A stretch of 64,000 nt of DNA from Domibacillus indicus (GTDB taxonomy: Bacteria; Bacillota; Bacilli; Bacillales; Domibacillaceae): positions 465,854 through 529,853 of the forward strand of contig NZ_LAJB01000002.1 in NCBI RefSeq assembly GCF_000970685.1. Reading direction: 5' to 3'. The notes beneath the pieces were generated by a model. That model searched no databases. It had not been told where the DNA came from and saw only the letters and a list, made by a program, of their open reading frames with translations. The position numbers were made by a program, and so were the translations under genes. Positions 25,670 to 34,466 of the stretch are shown here, one piece after another; the stretch's first letter is position 1; every line of letters starts with the position of its first letter.

Positions 25670-26437
25670 AAAAAACGCGTTCCTTCCAAGCCTTTCGACC
25701 GTTTTAGGAAACAATGAATGAATTTTGCTGCCGGCTGCCATCCAGCCCGGCAGATTGACTTCCCGTACCGGCCGCCCGATTACGCCGGCCGTTTTCCAGG
25801 CAACATGAGCCGGATCAAGCATAAACCGGCCGGCATTTTTCACATAGGTTCCGTCCGGGTCCGCCTGCTCAAAAAACGGAGTAGCAATAGGGCCCGGATT
25901 AACAGCGGTCACAAAAACCCCATACCGCGCCATCTCCATCCGCAGGCTGTTTGTATATCCCATCACGGCATGCTTTGTTGCCGCGTAAACCGCCGATTTT
26001 GGTGTTGCCAGTTTACCGGCCTGGGAAGCGATGTTGATAATGTGGCCGCTTTTTCGCGCCATCATTTGCGGCAGAACCTGTTCACAGCACGTGATGAGTC
26101 CTATTACGTTTACATCAATCATTTGCTTCGTTTCATGCGGCTTTGTTTCATGGGTCCATGTAAAGTAGCCTACACCCGCGTTGTTGATCAGTACGTCTAC
26201 GGTGCCGATTTCGTTAAATACGTTTTCAATCGCCGGCCGGTCTGTTACGTCGCCCTGAAAAATGCGGACAGAGCCTGCCTGCCCGCTGATTTTATCCTGA
26301 AGCTTCTTTAAACGGTCCAGCCGCCGGGCAACCAGGACCAGATGAAATCCTTTTTCCGCTGCGGCTTTCGCCAGTTCCAGCCCAAGGCCGGACGAGGCAC
26401 CCGTAATGACGACCACTTCCCGCCTGCTATTTCCCAT
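25661..26437 (-). CDS. yqjQ: Short-chain dehydrogenase/reductase (YqjQ-like)
   Basis: A 258-residue classical SDR with the cofactor loop TGASSGLG, the NNAGVG motif, catalytic Ser (NIASQAGK) and YAATKHA (Tyr and Lys), and the PGPIATPF segment. Substrate is unknown. I prefer the ATG at 26437 (MGNSRREVVVITG), which gives a normal SDR N terminus; an ATG six codons earlier has no ribosome site. It overlaps the stop of yqjP by 11 bp. Confidence 0.88.
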   Translation of the reverse strand: MGNSRREVVVITGASSGLGLELAKAAAEKGFHLVLVARRLDRLKKLQDKISGQAGSVRIFQGDVTDRPAIENVFNEIGTVDVLINNAGVGYFTWTHETKPHETKQMIDVNVIGLITCCEQVLPQMMARKSGHIINIASQAGKLATPKSAVYAATKHAVMGYTNSLRMEMARYGVFVTAVNPGPIATPFFEQADPDGTYVKNAGRFMLDPAHVAWKTAGVIGRPVREVNLPGWMAAGSKIHSLFPKTVERLGRNAFFKK

Positions 26438-27392
26438 AATAATAGATCGCTCCATTTTCAATCCGGTCTACTTGAATGTTCCCCTGTTCAAGCAAATAAT
26501 CAAACTGGCCGACTGTTTCGGACAGTGTCAGGCCCGTTTCTTTTTTATAAACTTCGGGAAACAGCTGAACACATACATCAAAGACGGTCATTGGTTTTTT
26601 GCGCAGCATGGATAATACCAGCTCTGCCCGCTCGCGCTGCCGTTCAAAACGGCGTTCAAGCAGAGGGCGAATGGACGCAATATCATTGCCATGGCCGGTC
26701 ACAGCGCGCTGAATATCAAGCTCCAGTATTTTCTTTAAAGAGCGGTGGTATTGAAGCAGTGACTTTGCCCGCTTTCCTCCCGGCTCCATTGGCGGTTCAA
26801 TGAGCGGATTGGAGGAAACAGTTTTTAAAATATGGTCACCCGCCAAAAGAAGGCCGTCTTTTTCTCGGTAAAAAACAAGGTGGCTTTGCGCGTGTCCCGG
26901 TGTTTCAAACACATGAAAATCCGGCAGGCCCGGCATAGTATCCCCTTCTTTTAAAAAACCGGCAAGCCGGCTGTTCTGCGATCCAAACCGAAGCGTTTTT
27001 TCTAAATTCCCCAGGATCGTAAGCATATGCGGCGGAACTCCGAATTCAGTAAATAACTGAAGAAAAAACTCGTTGCGCCAATTCATAAACGGGGCATTGT
27101 AAGACAGCCAGTTTTTCCCGTATTCATGTCCGTAAATCTCAGCCGAAAATTGATCGAGCAGGCCGATATGATCAGGGTGATGATGGGTCAGGATTACCTG
27201 CTCAATATCAGAAAGCTGATACCCTGCCTTCCGCAGTCCCTCTTTAAAAACCGCTTTTGCTTCCGGTGTGTTGACTCCCGCATCCACAAGAGTCAGGCGG
27301 TCGCCTTTTACAATATATGTATTTACATCGCCGATTGGAAAAGGTGTCGGCAGCGTAATTTTAATGATATCTTTAAAAAATTCAATTCCCAT
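26427..27392 (-). CDS. yqjP: MBL-fold metallohydrolase (YqjP-like)
   Basis: A 321-residue metallo-beta-lactamase-fold hydrolase. The zinc motif THHHPDHIGLL (HxHxDH) is at about 80-90, a second His in ETPGHAQSH, the Asp in LAGDHIL, and a C-terminal winged-helix-like extension (about 240-320). Family members include YqjP of B. subtilis; the substrate is unknown. The ATG at 27392 has GAGGTGG with a 5-bp gap; the GTG at 27401 lies on that site. Confidence 0.88.
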   Translation of the reverse strand: MGIEFFKDIIKITLPTPFPIGDVNTYIVKGDRLTLVDAGVNTPEAKAVFKEGLRKAGYQLSDIEQVILTHHHPDHIGLLDQFSAEIYGHEYGKNWLSYNAPFMNWRNEFFLQLFTEFGVPPHMLTILGNLEKTLRFGSQNSRLAGFLKEGDTMPGLPDFHVFETPGHAQSHLVFYREKDGLLLAGDHILKTVSSNPLIEPPMEPGGKRAKSLLQYHRSLKKILELDIQRAVTGHGNDIASIRPLLERRFERQRERAELVLSMLRKKPMTVFDVCVQLFPEVYKKETGLTLSETVGQFDYLLEQGNIQVDRIENGAIYYYGK

Positions 27393-27483
27393 ATTGTCCA
27401 CCTCATACCTATTTAAAATGCCGTATTTATGGTAACAGTGTAACGCTTCCCTTGTGAATTGTCATTCATTTCCCTTTCTTCTC

Positions 27484-27512
27484 TTGACAGATACACGATT
27501 ATTCCGCATAAT
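27484..27512 (+). promoter_or_regulatory. SigA promoter of proI
   Basis: TTGACA, 17-bp spacer, CATAAT on the plus strand, 44 bp before the start codon. Near-consensus. Confidence 0.75.
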
Positions 27513-27555
27513 CACTTGAAAAGTCAAAATGTTTAGGCAACAGGGAGGAATGAAC

Positions 27556-28371
27556 GTGAAAGCAGTTTTTATTGGCGCTGGCTCTATGGCCGAAGCCATT
27601 ATTGCCGGGGCACTAAAAAACGGGGCGCTGCAGGCCGGCCATACATATGTCACAAACAAAACGAATACTGTCCGCCTTCAGCAGCTGTCTGAAGAATTTG
27701 GTGTCCGAGCCGGTTATGAGGCGGAAACAGCTATGCTGGACGCCGATCTTATCGTGCTGGCAATGAAGCCGAAAGATGCAGAGGCCGGCCTCCACAGCAT
27801 CCGCTCCTTTATCCATGAAAAATCGCTGGTCATCAGCCTGCTTGCAGGGGTCAGCCTTGATTTTATGGAAGAAGTGATTGGCAAGCCTTGTTCGATTATC
27901 CGATCCATGCCCAATACCTCGGCGGCTGTTGGAAAATCGGCTACAGCTATCGCTTTAAACCGCTATGTAACAGAGGAACAGCATCAAGCGGCGATTGAGT
28001 TGTTTTCGGCAATCGGCACAGCAATCACCGTAGACGAATCACAGATGGATGCTGTAACAGCTGTTTCGGGCAGCGGGCCCGCTTACTTCTATTATGTGGC
28101 AGAAGCAATCCAGCAGGCCGGTGAAGAGCTGGGCCTTGAGCATGAAACAGCAAAAGAGCTCCTTATTCAAACACTTCTTGGCGCCGCCAGCATGCTTGCG
28201 AAAAATAACGGACAGGCTGCTGTACTTAGAAAAGCGATCACCAGCCCTGGCGGCACTACTGAAGCTGCTATCCGGACATTTGACGAATTCCGCGTTAAGC
28301 AGGCGGTTGCGGCCGGCGTAAAAGAAGCCGCCGTCCAGTCTAAACGGCTTGGAAATGCTTATATTCGCTAA
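27556..28371 (+). CDS. proI: Pyrroline-5-carboxylate reductase
   Basis: A 271-residue NAD(P)H-dependent enzyme making proline from pyrroline-5-carboxylate. Rossmann loop [11 protein letters not shown], the substrate segment MPNTSAAVG, and the P5CR signature around [11 protein letters not shown] with [13 protein letters not shown] chose the GTG at 27556, with GGGAGG 7 bp upstream; the ATG two codons earlier abuts the ribosome site. The stop overlaps the rnz stop region by 4 bp in convergent orientation. Confidence 0.95.
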   Translation: MKAVFIGAGSMAEAIIAGALKNGALQAGHTYVTNKTNTVRLQQLSEEFGVRAGYEAETAMLDADLIVLAMKPKDAEAGLHSIRSFIHEKSLVISLLAGVSLDFMEEVIGKPCSIIRSMPNTSAAVGKSATAIALNRYVTEEQHQAAIELFSAIGTAITVDESQMDAVTAVSGSGPAYFYYVAEAIQQAGEELGLEHETAKELLIQTLLGAASMLAKNNGQAAVLRKAITSPGGTTEAAIRTFDEFRVKQAVAAGVKEAAVQSKRLGNAYIR

Positions 28372-29285
28372 TCAATGGGCACTTCCATAAAGTCATGAGC
28401 GAGTACAACAGGTTCAAAGCGGTCAGCGGCTTCCTTTAACAGCTGCTGTTCGTCTTCTTTTGTGTAACGGGAGCTGATATGCGTTAAGCATAGTTTTTTA
28501 GCGCCGGCGCGCAAGGCCGTTTCTGCTGCTTGAACAGTCGTGGAATGAAAATAATCGCGGGCCATTTTTTCATTTTCCGCGCTGAACGTTGCTTCATGCA
28601 CCAGCATATCTGCTCCTTTCGCAAGAAGTACGGCTGTGTCACACTGCCTTGTATCACCCAGAATCGTGACCACTTTTCCCGGCTGCGGACTGCTTGTATA
28701 AGGAGCCGGATCAATGGTCCGTCCGTCTGGAAGCGTAACGGCCTGTCCATTCTTGATTTGCTTATAAATGGGACCCGGCGGAATATTATCTGCCCGGAGT
28801 TTTTCGACAAGCAGTTCTCCGGCTTTATCTTTTTCTGCAAAGCGGTAGCCGTATGACTCAATCCCATGGTCAAGCTTTCCGGCTGTAACGGTTATGTGGC
28901 TGTCTTCAAATAGTATGCCTTCTTCAATTTCTTCTATAAAAAGCGGGTATTGAAGATGGGTTGTGCTAATTTGGAGCGCTGTTTCAATGAATGCCCGAAT
29001 GCCGGCCGGTCCGTAAACCGTAAGCGGCTCTGTGCCGCCCTGAAAAGAACGGCTGCCCAGCAGACCCGGCAGGCCAAAAATATGATCCCCATGTAAATGG
29101 GTAATAAAAATCTTTTCAATCCGGCGCGGTTTAAGGGTTGTATGTAAAATTTGGTGCTGCGCTGCTTCGCCGCAGTCAATCAGCCAGACGGCACCGCGCT
29201 CATTCAGCATTTTCAAAGCAATTGATGTAACATTGCGCCGTTTAGCCGGAACACCGGCTCCGGTTCCAAGAAATAAAAGTTCGAT
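28368..29285 (-). CDS. rnz: Ribonuclease Z, apparent ATC start
   Basis: A roughly 305-residue tRNA 3'-processing endonuclease of the MBL fold. The zinc motif [13 protein letters not shown], the exosite region and the later LGDTRQC and HEATF motifs are all present, and THISSRY closes the active site. Homologues begin M-E-L-L-F-L-G; here the matching codon is ATC (29283-29285), 8 bp from AAAGGGAG. The only nearby standard start, GTG at 29294, overlaps that ribosome site. Use of ATC is therefore likely but unproven; a sequencing error is the alternative. Confidence 0.9.
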   Translation of the reverse strand: MELLFLGTGAGVPAKRRNVTSIALKMLNERGAVWLIDCGEAAQHQILHTTLKPRRIEKIFITHLHGDHIFGLPGLLGSRSFQGGTEPLTVYGPAGIRAFIETALQISTTHLQYPLFIEEIEEGILFEDSHITVTAGKLDHGIESYGYRFAEKDKAGELLVEKLRADNIPPGPIYKQIKNGQAVTLPDGRTIDPAPYTSSPQPGKVVTILGDTRQCDTAVLLAKGADMLVHEATFSAENEKMARDYFHSTTVQAAETALRAGAKKLCLTHISSRYTKEDEQQLLKEAADRFEPVVLAHDFMEVPID

Positions 29286-29413
29286 AAAAAACACTCCCTT
29301 TATTCGTCTTCTTTTGACATATATGTACCATAAACAAAAATACTTGTCACTTTCACTGTTTTGTGAAAAAATGCAATAGTATAAAAATGAATCTCAAAAG
29401 CGAGGTTAGTACC

Positions 29414-30913
29414 GTGAAACAATCTGAAACACCTTCAGCGCTGACAATCCTGTTCGGGGCAACAGGAGATTTAGCCAAACGAAAATTATATCCATCCCTT
29501 TACCGCCTTTACCGGAAAGGGCATCTGTCTTCTGGCTTCGCTGTTATTGGAACAGCCCGTCGTCCATGGGACAACAGCATTTTTCGCGAGCATGTAAAAA
29601 AATCCGTCATGGAATCTACTTCGATTCACGACAAAATAGATGAATTTATTTCACATTTTTATTACTTGCCGCACGATGTCTCTGATTCCGAATCGTATGC
29701 TTCGCTGCGTGCACTTGCCGATGAGCTTGATGAAACCTATTCTCTTGGCGGCAACCGTCTTTTCTATCTCGCCATGGCTCCGGAATTTTTCGGTACCATT
29801 TCCGATCATTTAAAGCTGGACGGCTTAACGGACACAAACGGCTTTGGGCGGCTTGTGATTGAAAAGCCATTTGGCCATGACCTGCCTTCTGCCCAGGAGC
29901 TTAATGCCCAGATCCGGCAATCCTTTGATGAGAAGGATATTTACCGGATTGACCATTATCTCGGCAAAGAAATGGTACAAAATATTGAAGCAATCCGTTT
30001 TGCAAATGCGCTGTTTGAGCCGCTTTGGAATAACCGTTACATTTCCAATATTCAAATCACATCCAGTGAAACACTCGGTGTAGAAGAACGCGGCGGCTAT
30101 TACGAAACTAGCGGAGCCCTGAAAGATATGGTCCAGAACCATATGCTGCAGATGGTTTCCCTTCTTGCCATGGAGCCGCCGATCAGCCTGCAGGATGATG
30201 AAATCCGCCTTGAAAAAGTGCGTGCTTTCCGCTCCATGCGTCCTTTAACGCTGGATACGGTCAATGACTATTTTGTCCGCGGGCAGTACGGACCGAATGA
30301 AGACGAACAGCTTCCAGGCTATCGTGAAGAGATCAATGTGAATCCGGAATCAAACACAGAAACGTATGTTGCCGGCAAAATTATGTTCGATAATTTCCGC
30401 TGGGCAGGTGTCCCGTTTTATATTCGTACGGGCAAGCGGATGCCGCTGAAATCAACAAAAATTGTTGTTCAATTTAAAGATATTCCCATGAACCTTTATT
30501 ACCGTCCGGATGATAAAGAAATGGAGCCGAACCTGCTCGTTATTCATATTCAGCCGGAAGAAGGAATTACCCTTCATTTAAATGCAAAACGTGCCGGCCA
30601 TCAACTGCAAACAACACCGGTGAAGCTCAGCTACGCAAACAGCGGCGTGGATGTCATGAATACGCCGGAAGCCTATGAAAAGCTCATTCATGATGCGATG
30701 CGCGGGGATTCAACGAACTTCACCCACTGGGATGAAGTATCGCTTTCCTGGAGCTTTGTTGATGTAATCTCTGAAGCATGGCGCAAGGAAAAAGCTGCGT
30801 TCCCGAACTACCCGGCAAACACAAAAGGGCCAAAAGCAGCCGATGAGCTGCTCGAGAAAGATGGCTTCTTCTGGTGGCCGCTCAATATGCTTGATGTGGA
30901 TATTTGCAATTAA
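29414..30913 (+). CDS. zwf: Glucose-6-phosphate 1-dehydrogenase
   Basis: A 499-residue NADP enzyme, entry step of the oxidative pentose phosphate pathway. Cofactor loop GATGDLAKRK (from Gly15), the active-site signature RIDHYLGKEMVQN, and the conserved RWAGVPFYIRTGKR stretch. I chose the GTG at 29414 with GAGG 8 bp upstream; the frame opens at 29363 but homologues start near MKQ. The gnd gene that normally neighbours it has been reduced to a remnant. Confidence 0.96.
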   Translation: MKQSETPSALTILFGATGDLAKRKLYPSLYRLYRKGHLSSGFAVIGTARRPWDNSIFREHVKKSVMESTSIHDKIDEFISHFYYLPHDVSDSESYASLRALADELDETYSLGGNRLFYLAMAPEFFGTISDHLKLDGLTDTNGFGRLVIEKPFGHDLPSAQELNAQIRQSFDEKDIYRIDHYLGKEMVQNIEAIRFANALFEPLWNNRYISNIQITSSETLGVEERGGYYETSGALKDMVQNHMLQMVSLLAMEPPISLQDDEIRLEKVRAFRSMRPLTLDTVNDYFVRGQYGPNEDEQLPGYREEINVNPESNTETYVAGKIMFDNFRWAGVPFYIRTGKRMPLKSTKIVVQFKDIPMNLYYRPDDKEMEPNLLVIHIQPEEGITLHLNAKRAGHQLQTTPVKLSYANSGVDVMNTPEAYEKLIHDAMRGDSTNFTHWDEVSLSWSFVDVISEAWRKEKAAFPNYPANTKGPKAADELLEKDGFFWWPLNMLDVDICN

Positions 30914-30916
30914 CAG

Positions 30917-30956
30917 AAAAAAGCACCGAAAACAACCGGTGCTTTTTTCTTTTTGG
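30917..30956. terminator. Terminator behind zwf
   Basis: AAAAAAGCACCG, 8-nt loop, CGGTGCTTTTTT followed by CTTTTT. Twelve pairs; symmetrical enough to act in both directions. Confidence 0.9.
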
Positions 30957-30962
30957 GCTGCT

Positions 30963-31040
30963 TCATCCAGAGTCAAATATGTCAGCAGTAATTTCAATCA
31001 AATAGCTGTCAAGCTCGTCTTTATTCCAGTCCGGGCTTTG
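30963..31040 (-). pseudogene. gnd: Remnant of 6-phosphogluconate dehydrogenase gene
   Basis: Read on the minus strand this gives QSPDWNKDELDSYLIEITAD then IFDSG and a stop, closed upstream by an in-frame TGA. The block WNKxELDSYLIEITADIF is a strongly conserved internal segment of 6-phosphogluconate dehydrogenase (around residue 200 of about 470). Nothing of the remaining enzyme can be seen: yqjE begins on one side and the zwf terminator on the other. In B. subtilis gndA (yqjI) sits beside zwf, so this is most simply the scar of a deleted gnd gene. A working copy elsewhere would be needed for the pathway. Confidence 0.8.
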
Positions 31041-31075
31041 TCATAAACGCCTTTTCTTCTTTCTTTGGCCGCTTT

Positions 31076-32194
31076 TTATTCCGCAACGATTTCAACAATC
31101 GCTGTAGCCATCTCGGCCAGTTTTACAAGTTCTTTCACCGGCATTTTTTCATTTACTGTGTGGATATCTTCATATCCGACAGCAAGATTAACCGTCGGTA
31201 TCCCAAAGCCGGCGATTACATTTGCATCACTGCCGCCTCCGCTCGTTAATAATTCCGACGGACGCCCGATTTTTGCGGCTGCTTTTTGTGCAACTTTGAC
31301 TACATGATCTTCGGCGCCAAACTTAAACCCGGGATACATTACTTCAATTTCCACTTCAGCGCGTCCGCCCATTTCTGCCGCTGCTTTTTCGAAGGCTTCC
31401 TTCATTTTAGCCGTCTGCTTCTCCATTTTTTCCGGCTCAAGAGAACGGGCTTCCGCCAAAATCTCCACATAGTCACAGACGATATTCGTTGCGCGTCCAC
31501 CCTCAAAACGGCCGATATTAGCTGTTGTTTCCTCATCAATGCGCCCAAGCGGCATTCGGGAAATGGCCTTGGCCGCCAGTGTAATAGCGGAAATTCCTTT
31601 TTCCGGAGCTACGCCGGCATGAGCTGTTTTCCCATACACACGCGCTGTTACTTTTGCCTGCGTCGGTGCCGCGACAATAACATTACCAACATCGCCATCG
31701 CTGTCAAGCGCAAAGCCATATTTTGCTTTTACGAGCGACGAATTAAGGGCTTTCGCGCCCACAAGCCCGGACTCTTCGCCGACAGTGATAATAAACTGAA
31801 TGTCCCCATGCTGAATGTTCCGCTCTTTCAGCTGGCGGATCATCTCAAACATCGCAGCCAGTCCGGCTTTATCATCAGCACCGAGAATTGTTGTTCCGTC
31901 TGTTTTTACAATCCCGTTTTCTACCACAGGTTTTACACCGTTTGCGGGTACAACTGTGTCCATGTGAGATGTAAAGTAAATCGGATCGACGCCCGGCTTG
32001 CTGCCGGGCAGTGTACAAATCAGGTTGCCGGCTCCGTGCCCTGTTCTGGCAGCCGCATCATCTTCCTGTACATGGACGCCAAGCGCAGTAAATTTCTCTG
32101 TTAACGATCTGGCAATCTTCTGTTCATGTTTTGTTTCGGAATCGATCTGGACGAGTTCCAAAAATTCATTTAATAAACGCTCTTCATTAACCAC
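31076..32194 (-). CDS. yqjE: M20 family peptidase (YqjE, PepT-like)
   Basis: A 372-residue metallopeptidase of the M20/PepT group, probably an aminopeptidase acting on short peptides. Metal-binding motifs TSHMDTVVPANG, GADDKAGLAA and GEESGLVGAK are present, with a dimerisation domain between about 175 and 285. I chose the GTG at 32194, which has GGAGG 6 bp upstream and gives the same length as B. subtilis YqjE. Confidence 0.92.
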   Translation of the reverse strand: MVNEERLLNEFLELVQIDSETKHEQKIARSLTEKFTALGVHVQEDDAAARTGHGAGNLICTLPGSKPGVDPIYFTSHMDTVVPANGVKPVVENGIVKTDGTTILGADDKAGLAAMFEMIRQLKERNIQHGDIQFIITVGEESGLVGAKALNSSLVKAKYGFALDSDGDVGNVIVAAPTQAKVTARVYGKTAHAGVAPEKGISAITLAAKAISRMPLGRIDEETTANIGRFEGGRATNIVCDYVEILAEARSLEPEKMEKQTAKMKEAFEKAAAEMGGRAEVEIEVMYPGFKFGAEDHVVKVAQKAAAKIGRPSELLTSGGGSDANVIAGFGIPTVNLAVGYEDIHTVNEKMPVKELVKLAEMATAIVEIVAE

Positions 32195-32242
32195 GCTGCA
32201 CCTCCAAATTTTCTGGCTATTCAATTATAAACGTTTTATGGC

Positions 32243-32276
32243 AAAAAAACAGCCGGAAGCGTTTCTTCTCCGGCTG
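32243..32276 (-). terminator. Terminator behind the acyl-CoA carboxyltransferase gene
   Basis: Minus strand CAGCCGGA, 11-nt loop, TCCGGCTG, then TTTTTTT. Confidence 0.85.
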
Positions 32277-32283
32277 CTGCTTT

Positions 32284-33834
32284 TTATAATGGGATATTTC
32301 CATGTTTTTTCTTTGGCCGTTCCTCCTGTTTTGTCCGCAGCATTTCGAGAGCCTGAATCACCTTAATACGCGTTTCCCGCGGGTCAATAACGTCATCGAC
32401 CATACCGCGCGCCGCTGCGATATATGGATTGGCGAATTTCTTCCGGTATTCTTCCACCTTCTCAGCGCGCGCTGCTTCCGGATCATGGCTTGAAGCAATG
32501 TCCCGGGCAAAAATAATGTTAGCGGCTCCCTGAGGTCCCATTACGGCAATCTCCGCGTTGGGCCAGGAGAAAACAAGATCAGCACCGATCGATTTAGAAT
32601 TCAAAGCGACATAAGCACCGCCATATGCTTTTCTCAAAATGACGGTAATCTTTGGCACAGTCGCTTCCGAATAAGCATATAAAATTTTTGCGCCGTGCCT
32701 GATAATGCCCCCATGCTCCTGCTGGACGCCCGGAAAAAAGCCGGATACGTCTTCGAACGTGATAAGGGGAATATTAAAGGAGTCGCAAAAGCGGATAAAT
32801 CTCGCGGCTTTATCCGAAGAATCAATATCCAGGCCCCCGGCCATCCATTTTGGCTGATTGCATACAAGCCCCACCGTTTCGCCTTTTATACGTGCAAAGC
32901 CGACCACAATGTTTCTGGCAAATTCTCTTTGAACCTCCATAAAGGAATCCTGATCAGCCACCTGGTCAATCACCTTGCGGACATCATATGGGCGCAGCCC
33001 GTCAAACGGCACTATATCCGCTAAATCGGGACGGTAATCGCTTTCATTTATATCCTCCAGAATCGGTGTTTTCTGCTGGCTGTTCTGCGGCAGGTAAGAT
33101 AAGAGCTCCCGCACCATTTGCAAGACTTCTTCTTCTGTTTCTCCTCGAAAATGCGCATTGCCGCTCACTGTGTTATGTACCTTGGAGCCGCCCAGGTTTT
33201 CGGCAGAAATCTGTTCTCCGGTAACCGTTTCTATCACTTTCGGCCCCGTAATAAACATCTGGCTTGTTTTATCTGCCATCAGCACAAAATCAGTAATTGC
33301 CGGTGAGTATACCGCACCGCCCGCACAGGGTCCAAGTATAACGGAAATTTGCGGAATCACTCCTGAATAAATGGCATTACGATAAAAAATGTGGCCATAG
33401 CCGTCAAGGGACAAAACGCCTTCTTGAATACGTGCCCCGCCCGAATCATTTAAGCCGACAAAAGGCGCACCATTTTTGGCTGCCAGGTCCATTACGCTGG
33501 CAATTTTTTTGGCATGCATTTCACCAAGTGCACCGCCAAAAACGGTAAAATCCTGTGAAAACAAATAAATAGGACGGCCATTCACTTTTCCGTAGCCGGT
33601 AACCACGCCATCCCCTGAGCCTTTTATTTTGTCGAGGCCAAAATCAGCAATACGGTGCTCCATAAACGGATTTAATTCAACGAAGCTTCCGGGATCTACA
33701 AGCAAATCAATCCGCTCGCGTGCCGTGAATTTTCCTTTTTCATGCTGCCTGGCAATCCGTTCATCCCCGCCGCCAAGCTCTACCTCCCGCCGCCGGTCCT
33801 GCAATTCGTGAATACTGTCAAAAATATCTGTCAA
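32284..33834 (-). CDS. yqjD: Acyl-CoA (propionyl-CoA) carboxyltransferase subunit
   Basis: A 516-residue biotin-dependent carboxyltransferase beta subunit of the propionyl-CoA carboxylase type. Two crotonase-like halves are seen; oxyanion-hole glycines in PCAGGAVYSPA and RKAYGGAYVALNS. It probably turns propionyl-CoA into methylmalonyl-CoA, given the epimerase gene directly upstream and mutase genes nearby; methylcrotonyl-CoA is an alternative substrate. It starts with TTG, GGGAGG 7-8 bp upstream, overlapping the epimerase stop by 4 bp. No dedicated biotin carboxylase subunit lies next to it. Confidence 0.9.
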   Translation of the reverse strand: MTDIFDSIHELQDRRREVELGGGDERIARQHEKGKFTARERIDLLVDPGSFVELNPFMEHRIADFGLDKIKGSGDGVVTGYGKVNGRPIYLFSQDFTVFGGALGEMHAKKIASVMDLAAKNGAPFVGLNDSGGARIQEGVLSLDGYGHIFYRNAIYSGVIPQISVILGPCAGGAVYSPAITDFVLMADKTSQMFITGPKVIETVTGEQISAENLGGSKVHNTVSGNAHFRGETEEEVLQMVRELLSYLPQNSQQKTPILEDINESDYRPDLADIVPFDGLRPYDVRKVIDQVADQDSFMEVQREFARNIVVGFARIKGETVGLVCNQPKWMAGGLDIDSSDKAARFIRFCDSFNIPLITFEDVSGFFPGVQQEHGGIIRHGAKILYAYSEATVPKITVILRKAYGGAYVALNSKSIGADLVFSWPNAEIAVMGPQGAANIIFARDIASSHDPEAARAEKVEEYRKKFANPYIAAARGMVDDVIDPRETRIKVIQALEMLRTKQEERPKKKHGNIPL

Positions 33835-34241
33835 GATAATTCCTCCCTTTTTTCACAAAGCTCCATTAACACACCGCCGGTCGATTTTGGATGCATAAAA
33901 GCAATGCTTGCCCCGCCGGCCCCGGGCTTTGGAGCATTATCAATCATTTGGATGCCTTTTTCTTTCATTTCAACAATCCGCTCTTCAATGTTTTTTACTT
34001 TAAGGGCAATATGATGAATTCCCTGTCCGCGGCGCTCAATAAATTTGGCGATCGGGCTGTCTGGACTGGCCGGCTCGAGCAGTTCCAGTTTAACATTTCC
34101 CCCATCCAGAAAAGCAACAGCCACTCCCTGCGTCTCAACCAGTTCTGTTTTTACATGCTTCATTCCAAACACTTCCGTGTACAGCGGGAGCGATTCCTCC
34201 AGCGATGAAACCGCAATGCCTATATGATCGACTTTTTTCAT
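33831..34241 (-). CDS. mce: Methylmalonyl-CoA epimerase
   Basis: A 136-residue vicinal-oxygen-chelate protein interconverting the two methylmalonyl-CoA epimers. Metal ligands are expected in VDHIGIAV (His), QGIHHIALKV (His) and GVLMELCE (Glu), all present. GGGGG precedes the ATG at 34241 by 8 bp; the longer frame to 34292 has no ribosome site. It is coupled to the carboxyltransferase gene and corresponds to B. subtilis YqjC. Confidence 0.92.
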   Translation of the reverse strand: MKKVDHIGIAVSSLEESLPLYTEVFGMKHVKTELVETQGVAVAFLDGGNVKLELLEPASPDSPIAKFIERRGQGIHHIALKVKNIEERIVEMKEKGIQMIDNAPKPGAGGASIAFMHPKSTGGVLMELCEKREELS

Positions 34242-34310
34242 TTCTTCATCCCCCTTTGAAGAACTGCGCGCATTGTTCTTTCTTTGACACAATTATAAAG
34301 AAATAACGCG

Positions 34311-34339
34311 TTGAAAAACCTTTTCAATGCCAGTACAAT
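34311..34339 (+). promoter_or_regulatory. SigA promoter of prli42
   Basis: TTGAAA, 17-bp spacer, TACAAT on the plus strand, about 30 bp before the small gene. On the opposite strand a TATAAT (34292-34297) probably serves mce, so the region is divergent. Confidence 0.7.
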
Positions 34340-34370
34340 AAAACACAACAACCGTTTAAAGGAGAGTTTC

Positions 34371-34466
34371 ATGCGCAATAAAACGATTCAAAAAATTGTT
34401 GTGTATATCATGCTGTTTACAATGTTAATTTCAACAATAATGTTTGGCTTAACCATGTTTATGTAA
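34371..34466 (+). CDS. prli42: Stressosome-associated membrane miniprotein Prli42
   Basis: A 31-residue protein reading MRNKTIQKIVVYIMLFTMLI then STIMFGLTMFM. It has the length, basic N terminus and single membrane helix of the Prli42 family, which in Listeria tethers the stressosome to the membrane. AAAGGAG lies 6-7 bp before the ATG and a good promoter precedes it. The gene converges with yqjA and their ends overlap by 8 bp. Family assignment is by eye; the function is by analogy. Confidence 0.85.
   Translation: MRNKTIQKIVVYIMLFTMLISTIMFGLTMFM

Noticed and set aside
30710-30997. 95-residue minus-strand frame over the zwf 3' end and terminator
   Set aside because: It runs through a terminator hairpin and antisense to zwf; the gnd remnant in another frame explains the nearby coding signal.
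31286-32104. 272-residue plus-strand frame inside yqjE
   Set aside because: Shadow frame rich in Cys, Phe and Arg on the opposite strand of a clear peptidase gene.
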